Positions 9,780 through 19,359 of a DNA stretch of 64,000 bases are shown piece after piece. Made by a program: the position numbers and the translations under genes. Positions within the stretch are counted from its first letter, which is position 1. The number at the start of each line of letters is the position of its first letter. The DNA comes from Aurantiochytrium sp. KH105 (taxonomy: Eukaryota > Sar > Bigyra > Thraustochytrida > Thraustochytriidae), in NCBI GenBank assembly GCA_003116975.1, contig BGKB01000008.1:248001-312000 (forward strand), given 5' to 3'. Below the pieces are notes generated by a model, which worked only from the letters and a program-made list of their open reading frames with translations, did no database searches and was not told where the DNA came from.

Positions 9780-10595
9780 CCTGCCTTAGCTCAATAGCTT
9801 GAGAAACTTCGCGTTGGAGGGTTTTCGAGGGTTCGTGAAGTTTGAAGCAGCTACGCCTGGCGCCTTCTGCGCACGGTGCATAGGCCTCGGGCCACGGCAA
9901 GCAGCCTCGTGCTAAGGCTCTTCTTGAGACGACTTCGGGCTCCGTGTGAAAAACACAGACGTGGACGGCACCTTTGCGGGCCGTCGCGGCGTGACTCGTC
10001 CGCGACTAGCTGCGCAGGCAGGCAGGCGCCGCGCCGCTCGCCGTTTGCCAATTGCTTCCCTGCACCACTGCCGGCCTCGAGCAGAGAGAAAAGAAAGCTC
10101 AATGCGCGCCTGTGACCATCTGCGAATGTGTTCTACTTCAATTTGAGAAGCCGAGAAGCCAACTCCTGGATATGTGCCTCTCGGTACGTCCTGCGACGTC
10201 AAGTCGAGCTTTACGCATAACCGACTTGGCGCACTTATTTTATTCATAAACAATAAAAATAATTTGCATTCGTTGGCGCCATGAAGTCGAGCCCAGCTCG
10301 GCCGCACCACTCGCTTCGAGAGATGAAGCGAGCACGAGAACGAGCACGCGCGCAACGCGGGCGCAGGCAGCTTCTTCGGCCATGGCCGCTGCCGCCACAC
10401 GGAGCCAACGAGGAGTAGAGACCGATCCACGTCGAGTGGGCCGTCTGTGAGCTTAGGACTCGCAGTGGCATGGCGTGAGCTCTCTGCTTTTTGGAACCTG
10501 CCCCTGCAAGCAAGATGTACGAGCCGGGCCGATCGGGCATGACCGTGAGGGTGCTGAGCGTGCAAACCGAGAATATTGTTCTTTCCCCCTTGCAT

Positions 10596-10647
10596 CCAAG
10601 GCAACGAACCAAGGCAACCAACCAAGGCAACCAACCAAGGCAACCAG
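10596..10647. repeat. 13-bp minisatellite, four copies
   Basis: Four tandem copies of ccaaggcaaccaa, with single-base variation in the first (ccaaggcaacgaa) and last (ccaaggcaaccag). Confidence 0.9.
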
Positions 10648-10781
10648 GATGTTGCTTGTTTTACAAAGAGGAAAGTAAGCTCTCATGAAAGGTCACTGTG
10701 AGACTGACGGGTAACATGGATGACCATTGATCGGGCGAAGAAGGGGACCAAGATGAACGTGGATGTGCAGCACTCACCTGC

Positions 10782-11014
10782 TTAGTATATTATATAGTAG
10801 CGTCCAATTCGCCTCTTCTGTGCGCATTGCGAGATGGATAATGGATCTGCGCTTGCTTTCAACCGAACAAAGAGAATGGCCAGCACGGCTTCAATGGAGG
10901 TTACAAATGCTAGCGCATTGTTCAAACTAGCGAGACCAGCGTTGCGCGCTCGATTTGTCAACAAATTGCGCGATATGCCAAGTTGATCTTCAGAGTACGG
11001 AGCCGCCCTATTGA
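10782..11014 (-). other. Possible orphan exon or gene fragment
   Basis: A minus-strand frame without an ATG reads I-N-R-A-A-P-Y-S-E-D-Q-L-G-I-S-R-N, then L-N-N-A-L-A-F-V-T-S-I-E-A-V-L-A-I-L-F-V, which has a plausible membrane helix. It ends at a TAA just before AGCAG|GTGAGT, a donor-like site. Composition is protein-like, but I recognise no family and no partner exon. It may be a fossil exon. Confidence 0.2.
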
Positions 11015-11165
11015 TCCATGCTCACACACATGGCCAAGCCTGCAATGGTCATCTGAAGGACTTGCACCAAGACCAGCACCAGCACCAGCAGCGGCATCAG
11101 AGTAACTTAGCAAAGATTAGCAAAGAACAGCAGCCGAATGGAAATCAGCAAGTTGCTCGTCAAAG

Positions 11166-12455
11166 CTAGGAGCGTGAGGAGCCGCTCACATGGGCGTCGC
11201 GCGAGCGTCCAAGAGCCTGGATAAGTGTTGATTCGGTGATGCCAGAGTGGATGCTCTTTAGAACTCCGTCGACAGTTTTGATATCGTTGGCTATGTGTTT
11301 GTCTTCGCGGACGCGCAGGAATTTCCAGGCTTGGCCAGGCACCTTTTTGGCCGAAGACCATGGCATCGATTGGTCCTGAGGCGGATGGAACTGAATCCAG
11401 TCATCGTCGAGAACACACTCGATGATGGCGGGCGAGCCCCCGTACTTTGCCTCGAGCATCTCGTGCTGCTCATCGTCGAGCCAAATCGAGGTGTACCCAA
11501 AACTAACACCGTGCTTGGCAGCATTGAGAAAGCAGTAGCGCATACTCGCTTCGCCTCGGTCGTTGCGACCCCACATACCAATGACCTGAAAGTCAACCGA
11601 ATTGAGGTGCCGTGGTTTCCACTTGAGAATGTCCGAGGTCTTGCCACATTTGTATGGTTTGTCAATTCGCGTAAAAATGAGGCCGTCATTCTCGTGCGGT
11701 AGATTGCCGCCCTGAGGTCCCTTGATGACTTCATTGAGTACAAAGTCAACGTCTGCGGTGGCGAACATTTGCTTGAGCGTCAGAACGCAGGGAACCACGG
11801 GTGGCGGCATGGGATGCTCATTACGCACCCGAAACATAATTTCGCCTTGAACGGCACGCAGGCGGTCAAAGAGATCAAGGTCCCCGATAAAGGTGTTACG
11901 CACGCTGAGCGCGTCAAAGATGAGAAAGGTGGACTGCAGGCGCAGAGGACGCGGCGCCGTTGCCTCTTCATCCTCGCCATCCATGTGTGGTAGTGGGACC
12001 TCGTCGTAGACAAGCTCACCGTCCAAGAGTGTGCCATCGAGGCTACGCAAAAGACGCTCTCCAAGAAAGTTGTCGAGCGTGGGGATGGCGATGAAATCAA
12101 ACTTGCGGTTCACAAGGTAGCAGGACCCGACGCCGCCTTTGAGCACGTTGTCCCAGCAAGATGGCCGGTTGTGCACAACAAAGTTGATTCTGTGAATCAG
12201 CAAAAGGTAGCGGACGCCATCCGATTTTTCGCAGACCAACCACGGCTTGTCCGAGAGCTCCCCCATGTGTTCGCGCAGCAGCGAGATGGGCTGCGAGCCC
12301 GGGAATCGGTGCATGTGAGAGCTCCCTGAGAGTCGTTGGCACACCGACTTGAGCTCGTGCTTAAGCTGGTCATCGCAGACCTTCTCTCCCGGATTGTCCG
12401 GGTTGAGCGCGACGCGCTTGGCGTGCTGGACCATTTGCTCTGCGCTCGCCGACAT
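11166..12455 (-). CDS. mRNA-capping guanylyltransferase
   Basis: A 429-residue protein from ATG 12455. It transfers GMP from GTP to the diphosphate 5' end of nascent mRNA in the nucleus. Nucleotidyltransferase motifs appear in order: motif I E-K-S-D-G-V-R with Lys77 as the likely GMP-binding lysine, motif III L-D-G-E-L-V at about 144-149, motif IV E-N-D-G-L-I-F at about 255-261, motif V I-L-K-W-K-P at 276-281, and motif VI W-K-F-L-R-V-R-E-D-K at about 377-386. Length fits a monofunctional enzyme: no N-terminal Cys-phosphatase-type triphosphatase as in animals and plants, so triphosphatase is a separate protein, as in fungi and many protists. It is divergent from the basic-protein gene downstream on the plus strand. 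Confidence 0.93.
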   Translation of the reverse strand: MSASAEQMVQHAKRVALNPDNPGEKVCDDQLKHELKSVCQRLSGSSHMHRFPGSQPISLLREHMGELSDKPWLVCEKSDGVRYLLLIHRINFVVHNRPSCWDNVLKGGVGSCYLVNRKFDFIAIPTLDNFLGERLLRSLDGTLLDGELVYDEVPLPHMDGEDEEATAPRPLRLQSTFLIFDALSVRNTFIGDLDLFDRLRAVQGEIMFRVRNEHPMPPPVVPCVLTLKQMFATADVDFVLNEVIKGPQGGNLPHENDGLIFTRIDKPYKCGKTSDILKWKPRHLNSVDFQVIGMWGRNDRGEASMRYCFLNAAKHGVSFGYTSIWLDDEQHEMLEAKYGGSPAIIECVLDDDWIQFHPPQDQSMPWSSAKKVPGQAWKFLRVREDKHIANDIKTVDGVLKSIHSGITESTLIQALGRSRDAHVSGSSRS

Positions 12456-13259
12456 GTTCGCCCTTCGTGTCCTCGCCGCTTACTCCGTCTCCTGCAGCGC
12501 CTCTGCGCGGCGCGGCGCGGCGCGGCGCAGGGCCCCGACAAGGGGGGTGAGCCAGACGCGCTAGCACGCACGCGGGCAGGTCTGGCGTCCGCCGCGCGTG
12601 CGTGCGAAAGCAGGATTTGCAGTTCGCTCTTGCTGCCCTTGCTGCTTCTGCTTTCACTCGCTGTCGCTTCAAAAAAACAAAAAACCATGCGGAACCATCG
12701 AGGAACCGCTGCAGAATCCGTTGCGCGACGCGTTGCGCAACCCGTGGCTTCCAGCGCGCAGGCTCCGTGCGCGGTGCCGGCGATTCGAAATGGGCTCCGG
12801 CCGCTCGGGGCCGTTCCGGAGAGAACGGGCGAGGGGAAGGAAGGGAAGGAAGGAGGCGGCGGCGCTGGCAGCAGACCCGAAACGAGAGACAACGAGGCGC
12901 GAGAAAGGAGAGACAACGAGGCGCGGAGACGGGGACCAAGACGCACGAGCGCGGGCTGCGCGGCGTTCTGGGCGCGGGAGGCCGCAGAGCGCGCCGCGGA
13001 GAGCGAGGGAGCGAGGCGTCGAGAGCGCGGCGAGAGCGGCGTGCGTGACAGAGCTCGCGCGAAGGGGAAAAAAAGGAAAAAGACAAGGGAGCAAGCAAGC
13101 ACTCGAACGAGCGAAAGACGGCGGGGGACGTGGTGGTCTCGCGGCGCAAGACCCAGGTCACACCACGTCGTAGCTCATTTCAGCTGGCAAGCAAAGCGAG
13201 GAAAAGCAACCCAAGGCAAGCCGACAAAATCAATCGTGCCTGGGTTTGTGGACCTCGAG
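12456..13259. promoter_or_regulatory. GC-rich divergent flank of capping enzyme
   Basis: An 0.8 kb GC-rich stretch between divergent starts. It contains GGCGC-type repeats (12504-12532), GAAGG repeats (12835-12855) and an imperfect repeat of agacaacgaggcg (12887-12922). Frames are open on both strands but read as Arg/Ala/Gly strings with no motif; I treat them as stop-free noise. Confidence 0.5.
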
Positions 13260-14111
13260 ATGGCCTGCACAAGAAGCGCGACGCAGCCGGCGACGCCGGA
13301 AAGGTCTCGCCGACTGAGGGAAAAAGTGGAAAGAGCACAAAGACGAGCGAGCGCAGGTGAGCGCGATGGAAAACGGAACCGGGACGAAGGGAAGCGGCCG
13401 CGTGCCACGCAGAAGCGGGCTCGCGTTGAAGCGGGCGTTTCGAAACGCACGACAGATGATTTGCTGGATTCCAGAGTGGCCAAGGCCCTTGCAAGGCTCG
13501 ACGCCTTGGAGACCAGCGACTTTATTTGTGGTGATATGGAAGAGAAGGGCACGGAAACGGCGACTCTTTTGTCGCACGAGGCACCAACGGGTAGCATTGC
13601 ATGCTTTGATCTGGTTCACGGGGCTCGAGGAGCGCGCTTGGAGGCTCTCAATAAATTCATAGCGGCTGAATCATCGCCCCCCTCCGCGCGCGCTACAATG
13701 GAGGCAGAAGATGGCGGTCTTATTCACGCAGACGTTGAAGGGGATCCGCGCGAAGCACGATCGAAGAAAGCGGATGAGTTCACTTTTGGCTTTGAACCAA
13801 ACGCGGACGATGAGTCGCACGCACCTTCTCTTTGTGAATCTCCCTCGATGACTCCTGGACTGTTTCGGAAACCCACCTGGCTTTCTGATTCGCTGAGTCC
13901 TTGCGCGCAACTCGCACAGGCAACGCAGCCAAACGAAACCGAATGCGAAAAGAGAAAGACAATGTTTTCAAAGCAAGAGACTGCAGGCAATGAGGGCACT
14001 GCACTGAAGCGTTCGTTGTCCGAGCTCTCTACCTTTTCATCGTTGAGCAAGGTCTCGATGAGCCTCGTCGAAAGCAAGCACCACGTGGATTTTGATTGGG
14101 TGTCGCAATGA
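13260..14111 (+). CDS. Unknown basic N-terminal protein
   Basis: A 283-residue protein if the ATG at 13260 is used. The same frame is open upstream to beyond 12336, so the start is uncertain. The first 90 residues are rich in Arg, Lys, Ala and Thr (for example K-R-N-R-D-E-G-K-R-P-R), resembling a nuclear-localisation or nucleic-acid-binding region. The rest is Ser/Glu/Asp-rich with short hydrophobic clusters (D-D-L-L-D-S-R-V-A-K-A-L-A-R-L-D; F-T-F-G-F-E-P-N; H-V-D-F-D-W-V at the very C terminus). I recognise no family. The Ser-rich, disordered C-terminal half suggests a regulatory nuclear protein, which is a guess from composition only. Confidence 0.5.
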   Translation: MACTRSATQPATPERSRRLREKVERAQRRASAGERDGKRNRDEGKRPRATQKRARVEAGVSKRTTDDLLDSRVAKALARLDALETSDFICGDMEEKGTETATLLSHEAPTGSIACFDLVHGARGARLEALNKFIAAESSPPSARATMEAEDGGLIHADVEGDPREARSKKADEFTFGFEPNADDESHAPSLCESPSMTPGLFRKPTWLSDSLSPCAQLAQATQPNETECEKRKTMFSKQETAGNEGTALKRSLSELSTFSSLSKVSMSLVESKHHVDFDWVSQ

Positions 14112-14194
14112 TTTTGAACCTGAATCTGGGAATCAGATCATTGAATTTTTTTTTTTTTCGGCTCTTGAGAATCAATGCAAACATGTGTAAACAG

Positions 14195-14306
<112 letters not shown>

Positions 14307-14353
14307 GCCTTACAAAGAGAAAAGAAGCCTCACAAAGAATGAAGAAAAAGAAT

Positions 14354-15514
14354 TTATTTGGACGAACTCGCTTGTTGTTTTCTTTGTTGCGCATCCTTGT
14401 AATTGATGTAATTGTACGCAACAAAGCCACCGAGCGAGACGAAGTACCCAACGTACTGCTGCGTCGTGACAATTTCCCCGAAGAACATTGCATTCACCAA
14501 CACCAAGACGGCGTTGCGCGCAGTCGCGACGAGCTTGAGAACGAGGGCGTTACTGAACTGAATGACAAAAGTGTTGATGACGTTTGTCGCAATGGCGCAG
14601 ATGCAGCTCATTAAGAACGACTGCTGGTGTTCGAAGACAATGGCCCAGTGATCCGCAGTCATGTACGGGAATTCCAGGAAAAGCGCAAAGAAGAAGACAA
14701 AGACAGCGCTCGTCGGGGTGATATAGTACAGCGTCTCGGCAAGATCGAATCGAAGATTTTGAAGAACGACCTGAGTGTAAATCAATTTCAGCGCCTCGCA
14801 GGTTTGCGCCAGCAGCATGCAAGCCATTCCGACAATGCTAAAGTTGAGCTCCCCGGCTCCAGCGATCGCAGTGCCAATGCAAATCACCAAAACACTCGCA
14901 ACTACCTTGCGCGAGGGATTTGTCAGCCGGAAAAGCACCAAGCCTCCCAAGGTCATGACGGGCGTGAAGGCCTTGAGCATTTGCACAAAAGCCACGGTCA
15001 AGAACAGGTAGCTCGTCATGCCGAGCACAATCGTTCCTGCAGACAACACCCCTATTGGGCAGATCCGGTACATGTAAAACTCTCTGGTGATCATCTGCTC
15101 GTGACGGAGCTTCGTGCCCCGTGCGTGCACAAAGATCCACGTGACGATGCTGCAGAAAACGAGCGTCATCAACGTGAGCGTCAGGGGAAATTCGAACTCC
15201 AGCGTCCGCAGGATGAACTTGTTGCTCATGATGAGCATTGGCCCAGAGAAGAGAAAGACAGCCGAGAGCAGCGCCATCGTCACGAGCGAGTACTTGGTCT
15301 TGGCGTTGCTTCCGGACCGCTGCCGTTGCCGGAGCCCCGGCGACTGCGCGTCTGGCTTGGCGCGTTTGCCCCCATCGAAGACGCCCAGGCCGACCGCGGC
15401 GCCGGAGCCCTCGCCCGCCGCGGCCCGCTCGCCGCCGCCGCCCACGAGGGGCGCGCCCTCCGCGCCGCCGCCGCCGCCGCGCTCCAGGTCCGTCGCGCGC
15501 GCCGTGAGCGGCAT
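14354..15514 (-). CDS. TPT-family nucleotide-sugar / sugar-phosphate transporter
   Basis: A 386-residue protein from the ATG at 15514; the open frame extends upstream but only as Arg/Ala/Ser-rich sequence. After a Gly/Ala/Arg-rich cytosolic N terminus of about 75 residues come about ten membrane segments typical of the drug/metabolite-transporter superfamily. Triose-phosphate-translocator-family marks include M-S-N-K-F-I-L-R, a V-A-F-V-Q-M-L-K-A-F-T-P-V loop, and the late N-A-V-L-V-L-V-N-A-M-F-F-G-E segment. Such proteins exchange nucleotide sugars or sugar phosphates across Golgi, ER or organelle membranes. Substrate cannot be fixed by reading. No plastid transit peptide is evident, so a Golgi/ER role is more likely. 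The 5' flank has GAGC repeats on the coding strand. Confidence 0.88.
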   Translation of the reverse strand: MPLTARATDLERGGGGGAEGAPLVGGGGERAAAGEGSGAAVGLGVFDGGKRAKPDAQSPGLRQRQRSGSNAKTKYSLVTMALLSAVFLFSGPMLIMSNKFILRTLEFEFPLTLTLMTLVFCSIVTWIFVHARGTKLRHEQMITREFYMYRICPIGVLSAGTIVLGMTSYLFLTVAFVQMLKAFTPVMTLGGLVLFRLTNPSRKVVASVLVICIGTAIAGAGELNFSIVGMACMLLAQTCEALKLIYTQVVLQNLRFDLAETLYYITPTSAVFVFFFALFLEFPYMTADHWAIVFEHQQSFLMSCICAIATNVINTFVIQFSNALVLKLVATARNAVLVLVNAMFFGEIVTTQQYVGYFVSLGGFVAYNYINYKDAQQRKQQASSSK

Positions 15515-15551
15515 CCTTCGCGCGGCCCGCCTCGCCCGCCGCGCCGCGGCT

Positions 15552-15583
15552 CTCGCTCGCTCGCTCGCTCGCTCGCTCGCTCG
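15552..15583. repeat. (GCTC)n tandem repeat upstream of transporter
   Basis: About eight GCTC units on the plus strand, read as GAGC on the coding strand, about 40 bases upstream of the transporter ATG. It is probably in the 5' UTR or promoter. Confidence 0.85.
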
Positions 15584-16092
15584 ACCCCGCGCGCGGCCAG
15601 GCCGCCCTCCGCCCCGCCGGCCTCCGCGTCGCGCGCGCGGCGCTGCGCTGCGCGGGCTCGGACTCGCGGCCGCGCGGAGACGCCGCGCCGACTCGATCGA
15701 CTCTGCTCTGTCTGCCCCGCCCGCTGCAGCGAGACAGAGGCGTCCAGGCCTAGTATGAACAGAAGACGGCGTCGGCCGTAGTGGTAGTACAGCCCAAGCA
15801 GCAAGATCTGCGGCTCCTCCACGCTGGCTTCGAGGCGGCCGTGTTCGTGCACGAAAGTAAAGAGAAGAGGAAGAGAAAGAGGAAAGAGAAAAGAGCTGGG
15901 GAGCAAGGGAGCGAAAGAGCAAGAGCGTGTCGGGTGGGCCGGGCTGCTCTTGGATTTGGGAAGACTTGGAGCAGAGTCTGCGTGCTTCCTCAATCAAGAT
16001 GAGGGCGCCCGCACTGATTGTGAATAATAACTCATGTTTACCCGTCAGATGTGTACGAGGAACTCTAGGGCCATGAATTATGGGTGTAGGGA

Positions 16093-17169
16093 CTAGTGTT
16101 TATTCGTCAGATGCTTTCCATATCCGTACGAAGGACTCGCGTGAATGGTCGGGAAGTTGCCACCCAAAGTGGTCTGTGTGGGTCGCAAGATTGCCTGAGT
16201 AGCGTCTACGGGACGCCCAAAGCAAATGCTGTTCAAAGGTTCTTTGGCTGGGTCGTAATTGACGCTCGCAGTTTTATTGATATTGTCAAACACACGGCGA
16301 ATAACTAACGGGTCAGGAACGTGGTGTGCCCAGACGAACTTGTCGCAAAACTCTCCATATGTGGAGTTGGCCGCGTAAACAAACTCTTCTCCCGGCGTAG
16401 GCTTAGTGTGCATGTATTTCGTGCGAGGGCCATTGACCTGGGAGTCGATTCGCATCTGGTCGTCGAAAACGTCAACATCGAGAAAGTGCTGCCACATTCC
16501 AAAGTGCGCCGCAAATGTAGCGCCCGCGTTCACGCGGAGCAAGGGTCGCATCAGTGTTAGGTTTCTCACGACATCTTGCGAAAAAAGCATGATGTTTTCG
16601 TCAGCGACGCGCTTCTCCCTCGCGCAAAAGTATTTCCCGTAAAAAAAGCGCTCGCGCGGGAAAACTCCGAGAAGGCTGAAGAGCTGCTCGACACAAAGGA
16701 AACCATCATCATCCAGCCGAAGAATATAGTCTGCGTCGTACCTTTCGAGGATCCATTCCATCTGGAAAAAGAAGCGCGATAGAAAGTTGCGGTACCCCGA
16801 AGGCACCGTTTGCACAATAAGGTCGGCGTGCTCATGAGATTCTTCGAGCATTTCTGCAGTGTCATCAGTAAAGAAGTAGAGGGGGGCGCCCTTTTCACGC
16901 AGCCACGCGCCCCAGGTCTCGCGGATGGCATCACGGAGTGGCCTTTTGTTTGGCGCAGAGCCGATCGAAACAGCGAGTTTGACGTGTGGTCGCGGACGTG
17001 AATCCGGGAGAAGTATCAAAGGTGTCGGCTTGCTTGAAATTACGCCCTCGCATGTCAGCCGATCAATGAGCCCACCGGCAGGCTCTATGTAGATTCCAAG
17101 GAGAAGACCTGCCGTCAAGGTTGCGAGCAAGGCAAAGAGTAGCTGCCACGTTGTGAGTTTGGTCGCCAT
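16093..17169 (-). CDS. GT31 family beta-1,3-glycosyltransferase
   Basis: A 358-residue type II membrane protein from ATG 17169 in strong context (accATGG). A signal-anchor helix lies at about residues 5-27 (L-L-F-A-L-L-A-T-L-T-A-G-L-L-L-G). The lumenal domain has the galactosyltransferase-family marks R-D-A-I-R-E-T-W-G and a D-D-D-G metal site in I-L-R-L-D-D-D-G-F. The segment E-D/D-V-x-L-G of animal enzymes is replaced by a looser F-D-D-Q region. Such enzymes add galactose or N-acetylhexosamine in beta-1,3 linkage to glycans in the Golgi. Donor and acceptor are unknown. The neighbouring sugar-transporter gene on the same strand is compatible with a glycosylation role but is not linked as an operon. 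Confidence 0.85.
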   Translation of the reverse strand: MATKLTTWQLLFALLATLTAGLLLGIYIEPAGGLIDRLTCEGVISSKPTPLILLPDSRPRPHVKLAVSIGSAPNKRPLRDAIRETWGAWLREKGAPLYFFTDDTAEMLEESHEHADLIVQTVPSGYRNFLSRFFFQMEWILERYDADYILRLDDDGFLCVEQLFSLLGVFPRERFFYGKYFCAREKRVADENIMLFSQDVVRNLTLMRPLLRVNAGATFAAHFGMWQHFLDVDVFDDQMRIDSQVNGPRTKYMHTKPTPGEEFVYAANSTYGEFCDKFVWAHHVPDPLVIRRVFDNINKTASVNYDPAKEPLNSICFGRPVDATQAILRPTQTTLGGNFPTIHASPSYGYGKHLTNKH

Positions 17170-18122
17170 GGTTGCCTGACAGCCAGGGTAGCTCACGCTT
17201 GCTACGCATAAAATTTGAGCCAGCTAACCAGAGGGAGTTTAGAAAGGGAAGAAGCTGTCTCTCGCCCCCTTCCTCTCCCGCCCTTCCCGCTTCGTCGCGC
17301 CTCCACCTTGCTCGCGAGGCCTCGAGGTGCTCGGGGCCTTCAAGCTGCGCCGAGTTGACCTGGTTTACGCCATTATTTATTCTTGCGATCGCTTGCGATT
17401 GCAATAGTTAGCTTGAAGTAGGCCTACTAGTACCTGTTAATGAAAGAAATAAAGAAAGAAACGGTCTCTCTCCCAGCAAAAGAAGAGAGACTGCCGCGGC
17501 GTGCACATCACAAACATGTATAGTGTTCGAGGTGCCAGGGGCGCGCAAATGACGAACGCACAATGATGCGGCGGTGCTTTTGCGCCCTACTGGATCGCAG
17601 CAGCTTGTCGGCGGGTGTAGTATACGACGAAAACGACGAGTTGTGTACTTATTTGATGCTGGATTCGGTATCTAACCTAGCAGCTCGTGCTATTCTTTCA
17701 AAGTTGCCTGCATCTTCTTCGCGATGCTTCGAGCAGACAGTGAGGTGATCCATCGCTCAGATCCAAGCCGGCACTACTTGTAAGCTTTATGCGGAGTAGG
17801 TTGTAAGCGATGCGTTGGAACCAGCTTCTTTTCTCTCGACAAATCTCCAATCTACGTAGGGTTTCTTTTACAAGGCCGTGCGGTTCATGGCGAGAACGAT
17901 CGTCCATAGTAGGTCGGCAACTTGGATCCCGCCCAGGCCATCCAGGCGTATGTATGGCCTAGACCTTGGACCTACGTGACCAGGAGAGCGATGCCTCTGG
18001 CTGGCTGCCTCTTTGTAGATAGATACACAAGGGCGAATCAAGGCGAACGAACTTGAACTTGGAGCGAACCGTCAAAGAGCGCTCAAGTTTCGCTTTGCAG
18101 TCAAGCGGTGGACGCTAGCTCG
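17170..18122. other. Intergenic region, nothing recognised
   Basis: This 0.95 kb stretch between the divergent GT31 and UPRT genes has a short AAAG-like run at 17447-17460. No frame looks like a conserved protein. Confidence 0.45.
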
Positions 18123-18924
18123 ATGGCGAGCCTCCCGACGACCGTGTCGGTGGTGCCTGGCCGCGCCGCCACGGCGCTGTAAGTTCACGCAAGATCTTTC
18201 GGATGTAGACGGCTGGAGAGTATCTCTGGACGTAGCAGACGATGGCCTGAAGATATCTTGCGGGAGGTCGCACCAGGGCCAAGCTGAGCGGCTGACGGGC
18301 GCTCGACGAACCACTCGCAGACTCAGCAAGCTACGTGACGCGGAGACAGACAGCGAAAGCTTTGCAATTCACGCAGACCGAGCATGTACGTTGCTCGCGG
18401 AAGAAGGCCTCGCTCACGAACGTCTTGCCGCAGAGACGCTTGTGAAGACGCCCTGCGGAACCTGCCGAGGTTTGCGCAGCTCAGCAGCGGGCGAGATCTG
18501 CATCGTGAGCATCGTGCGCTCGGGAGACATCTTAGCGGAGGCTGTGCGCCGTCTCAATCCAGCCGCGAGCACGGGTAAGATACTCATTCAACGCGACGAG
18601 AATGACCCTGAAAAGAAGGCTCAACTCTTGTACTCCAAGCTCCCACCCCACATCAAGGAACGCAAAGTTGTTCTTTGCGACCCAATGCTTGCCACCGGTG
18701 GGAGCGCTATACGAGCGCTTCGTGTTCTCCAGGATGCAGGTGTCCAACCATCGAATGTAACTTTTTTCAATGTCATCTCTTGTCCCCAAGGTCTTCAAGC
18801 CCTCGCGGACGCCTTTCCTCAAGTCGCGATCGTCACTTTGGCCGTGGACCCGGGGCTCAACGATGACAAGTTCATTGTGCCTGGTCTTGGGGATTTTGGA
18901 GATCGATACTTTGGCACAATTTAG
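18123..18924 (+). CDS. Uracil phosphoribosyltransferase (two exons)
   Basis: Exons 18123-18178 and 18321-18924 join to a 219-residue protein. The intron (142 bases) begins GTAAGT and ends CGCAG. Joining gives A-T-A-L-L-S-K-L-R-D, matching the family start T-x-L-R-D. UPRT makes UMP from uracil and PRPP in pyrimidine salvage, in the cytosol. Seen motifs: F-A-I-H-A-D-R-A near 45-50, S-I-V-R-S-G-D, the PRPP loop D-P-M-L-A-T-G-G-S-A, and the uracil-binding C-terminal P-G-L-G-D-F-G-D-R-Y-F-G-T. Total length is that of the family. The first exon is too short to stand out as an open frame; its assignment rests on the donor site and the restored motif. Confidence 0.9.
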
Positions 18925-19006
18925 CTGACCTTATTTTTTTGTCTTTGGCGCCATTCGAGTATTTCATACCTTTTTCATTTTCATTCGTGAGAACGGGGGA
19001 GCTCGT

Positions 19007-19149
19007 TCAGGTCTCAGTGAAGGAGATGGAGTCGAAGTAGACGCGCTCTTTGATGTTGCCAACAAGGTACATGAGTGTCACTTTGCTTCCACATATACGA
19101 CTTGCGTGGTCATGTTCGCGAGAGAATATGTTGTTGCTGCCTTGCTGAG
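19007..19149 (-). other. Possible orphan C-terminal exon
   Basis: After a TCTCAG acceptor-like site, a minus-strand frame reads G-S-N-N-I-F-S-R-E-H-D-H-A-S-R-I-C-G, then V-T-L-M-Y-L-V-G-N-I-K-E-R-V-Y-F-D-S-I, and stops at a TGA near 19007. It is strand-like and well composed, but too short to be found as an open frame and without upstream exons I can locate; the Nudix gene lies next on this strand and ends with its own stop at 19360. It could be a fragment of a lost gene or an alternative 3' exon. Confidence 0.3.
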
Positions 19150-19359
19150 ACAATTACAAGTCTTATCAGCTTGGAGCGTAATCGAATCGCCAGCCGTTTA
19201 CATGAGCAATTTCTCTCTCTCTCTCTCTCTTGCGTGTTTCTCTCTTTTGCTTCATTCAACACGAGCCTTGCATCGAGCTCTATCAATGACTTCGGATCGA
19301 AAGAGTGAAGATCAGAAAACTTCAAAAAAAAAATCACTTGCCTCTGCGCAGAGGAGCTC

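Larger units (their letters stand above)
9780..11165. other. Gene-poor 1.4 kb stretch with minisatellite
   Basis: No convincing full gene. A minus-strand frame of 243 codons (9912-10643) is low-complexity-like and matches nothing I know. The region holds a 13-base tandem repeat (listed separately) and a candidate orphan exon at about 10780-11010. Confidence 0.4.

Noticed and set aside
9912-10643. 243-codon minus-strand frame
   Set aside because: It runs through the 13-bp minisatellite, has no motif, and has overlapping frames of similar quality.
12336-13259. Upstream extension of the basic-protein frame (about 308 extra codons)
   Set aside because: It lacks an early ATG, overlaps the 5' end of the capping gene on the other strand, and reads as Arg/Ala/Gly strings. 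GC-rich DNA easily stays free of stops.
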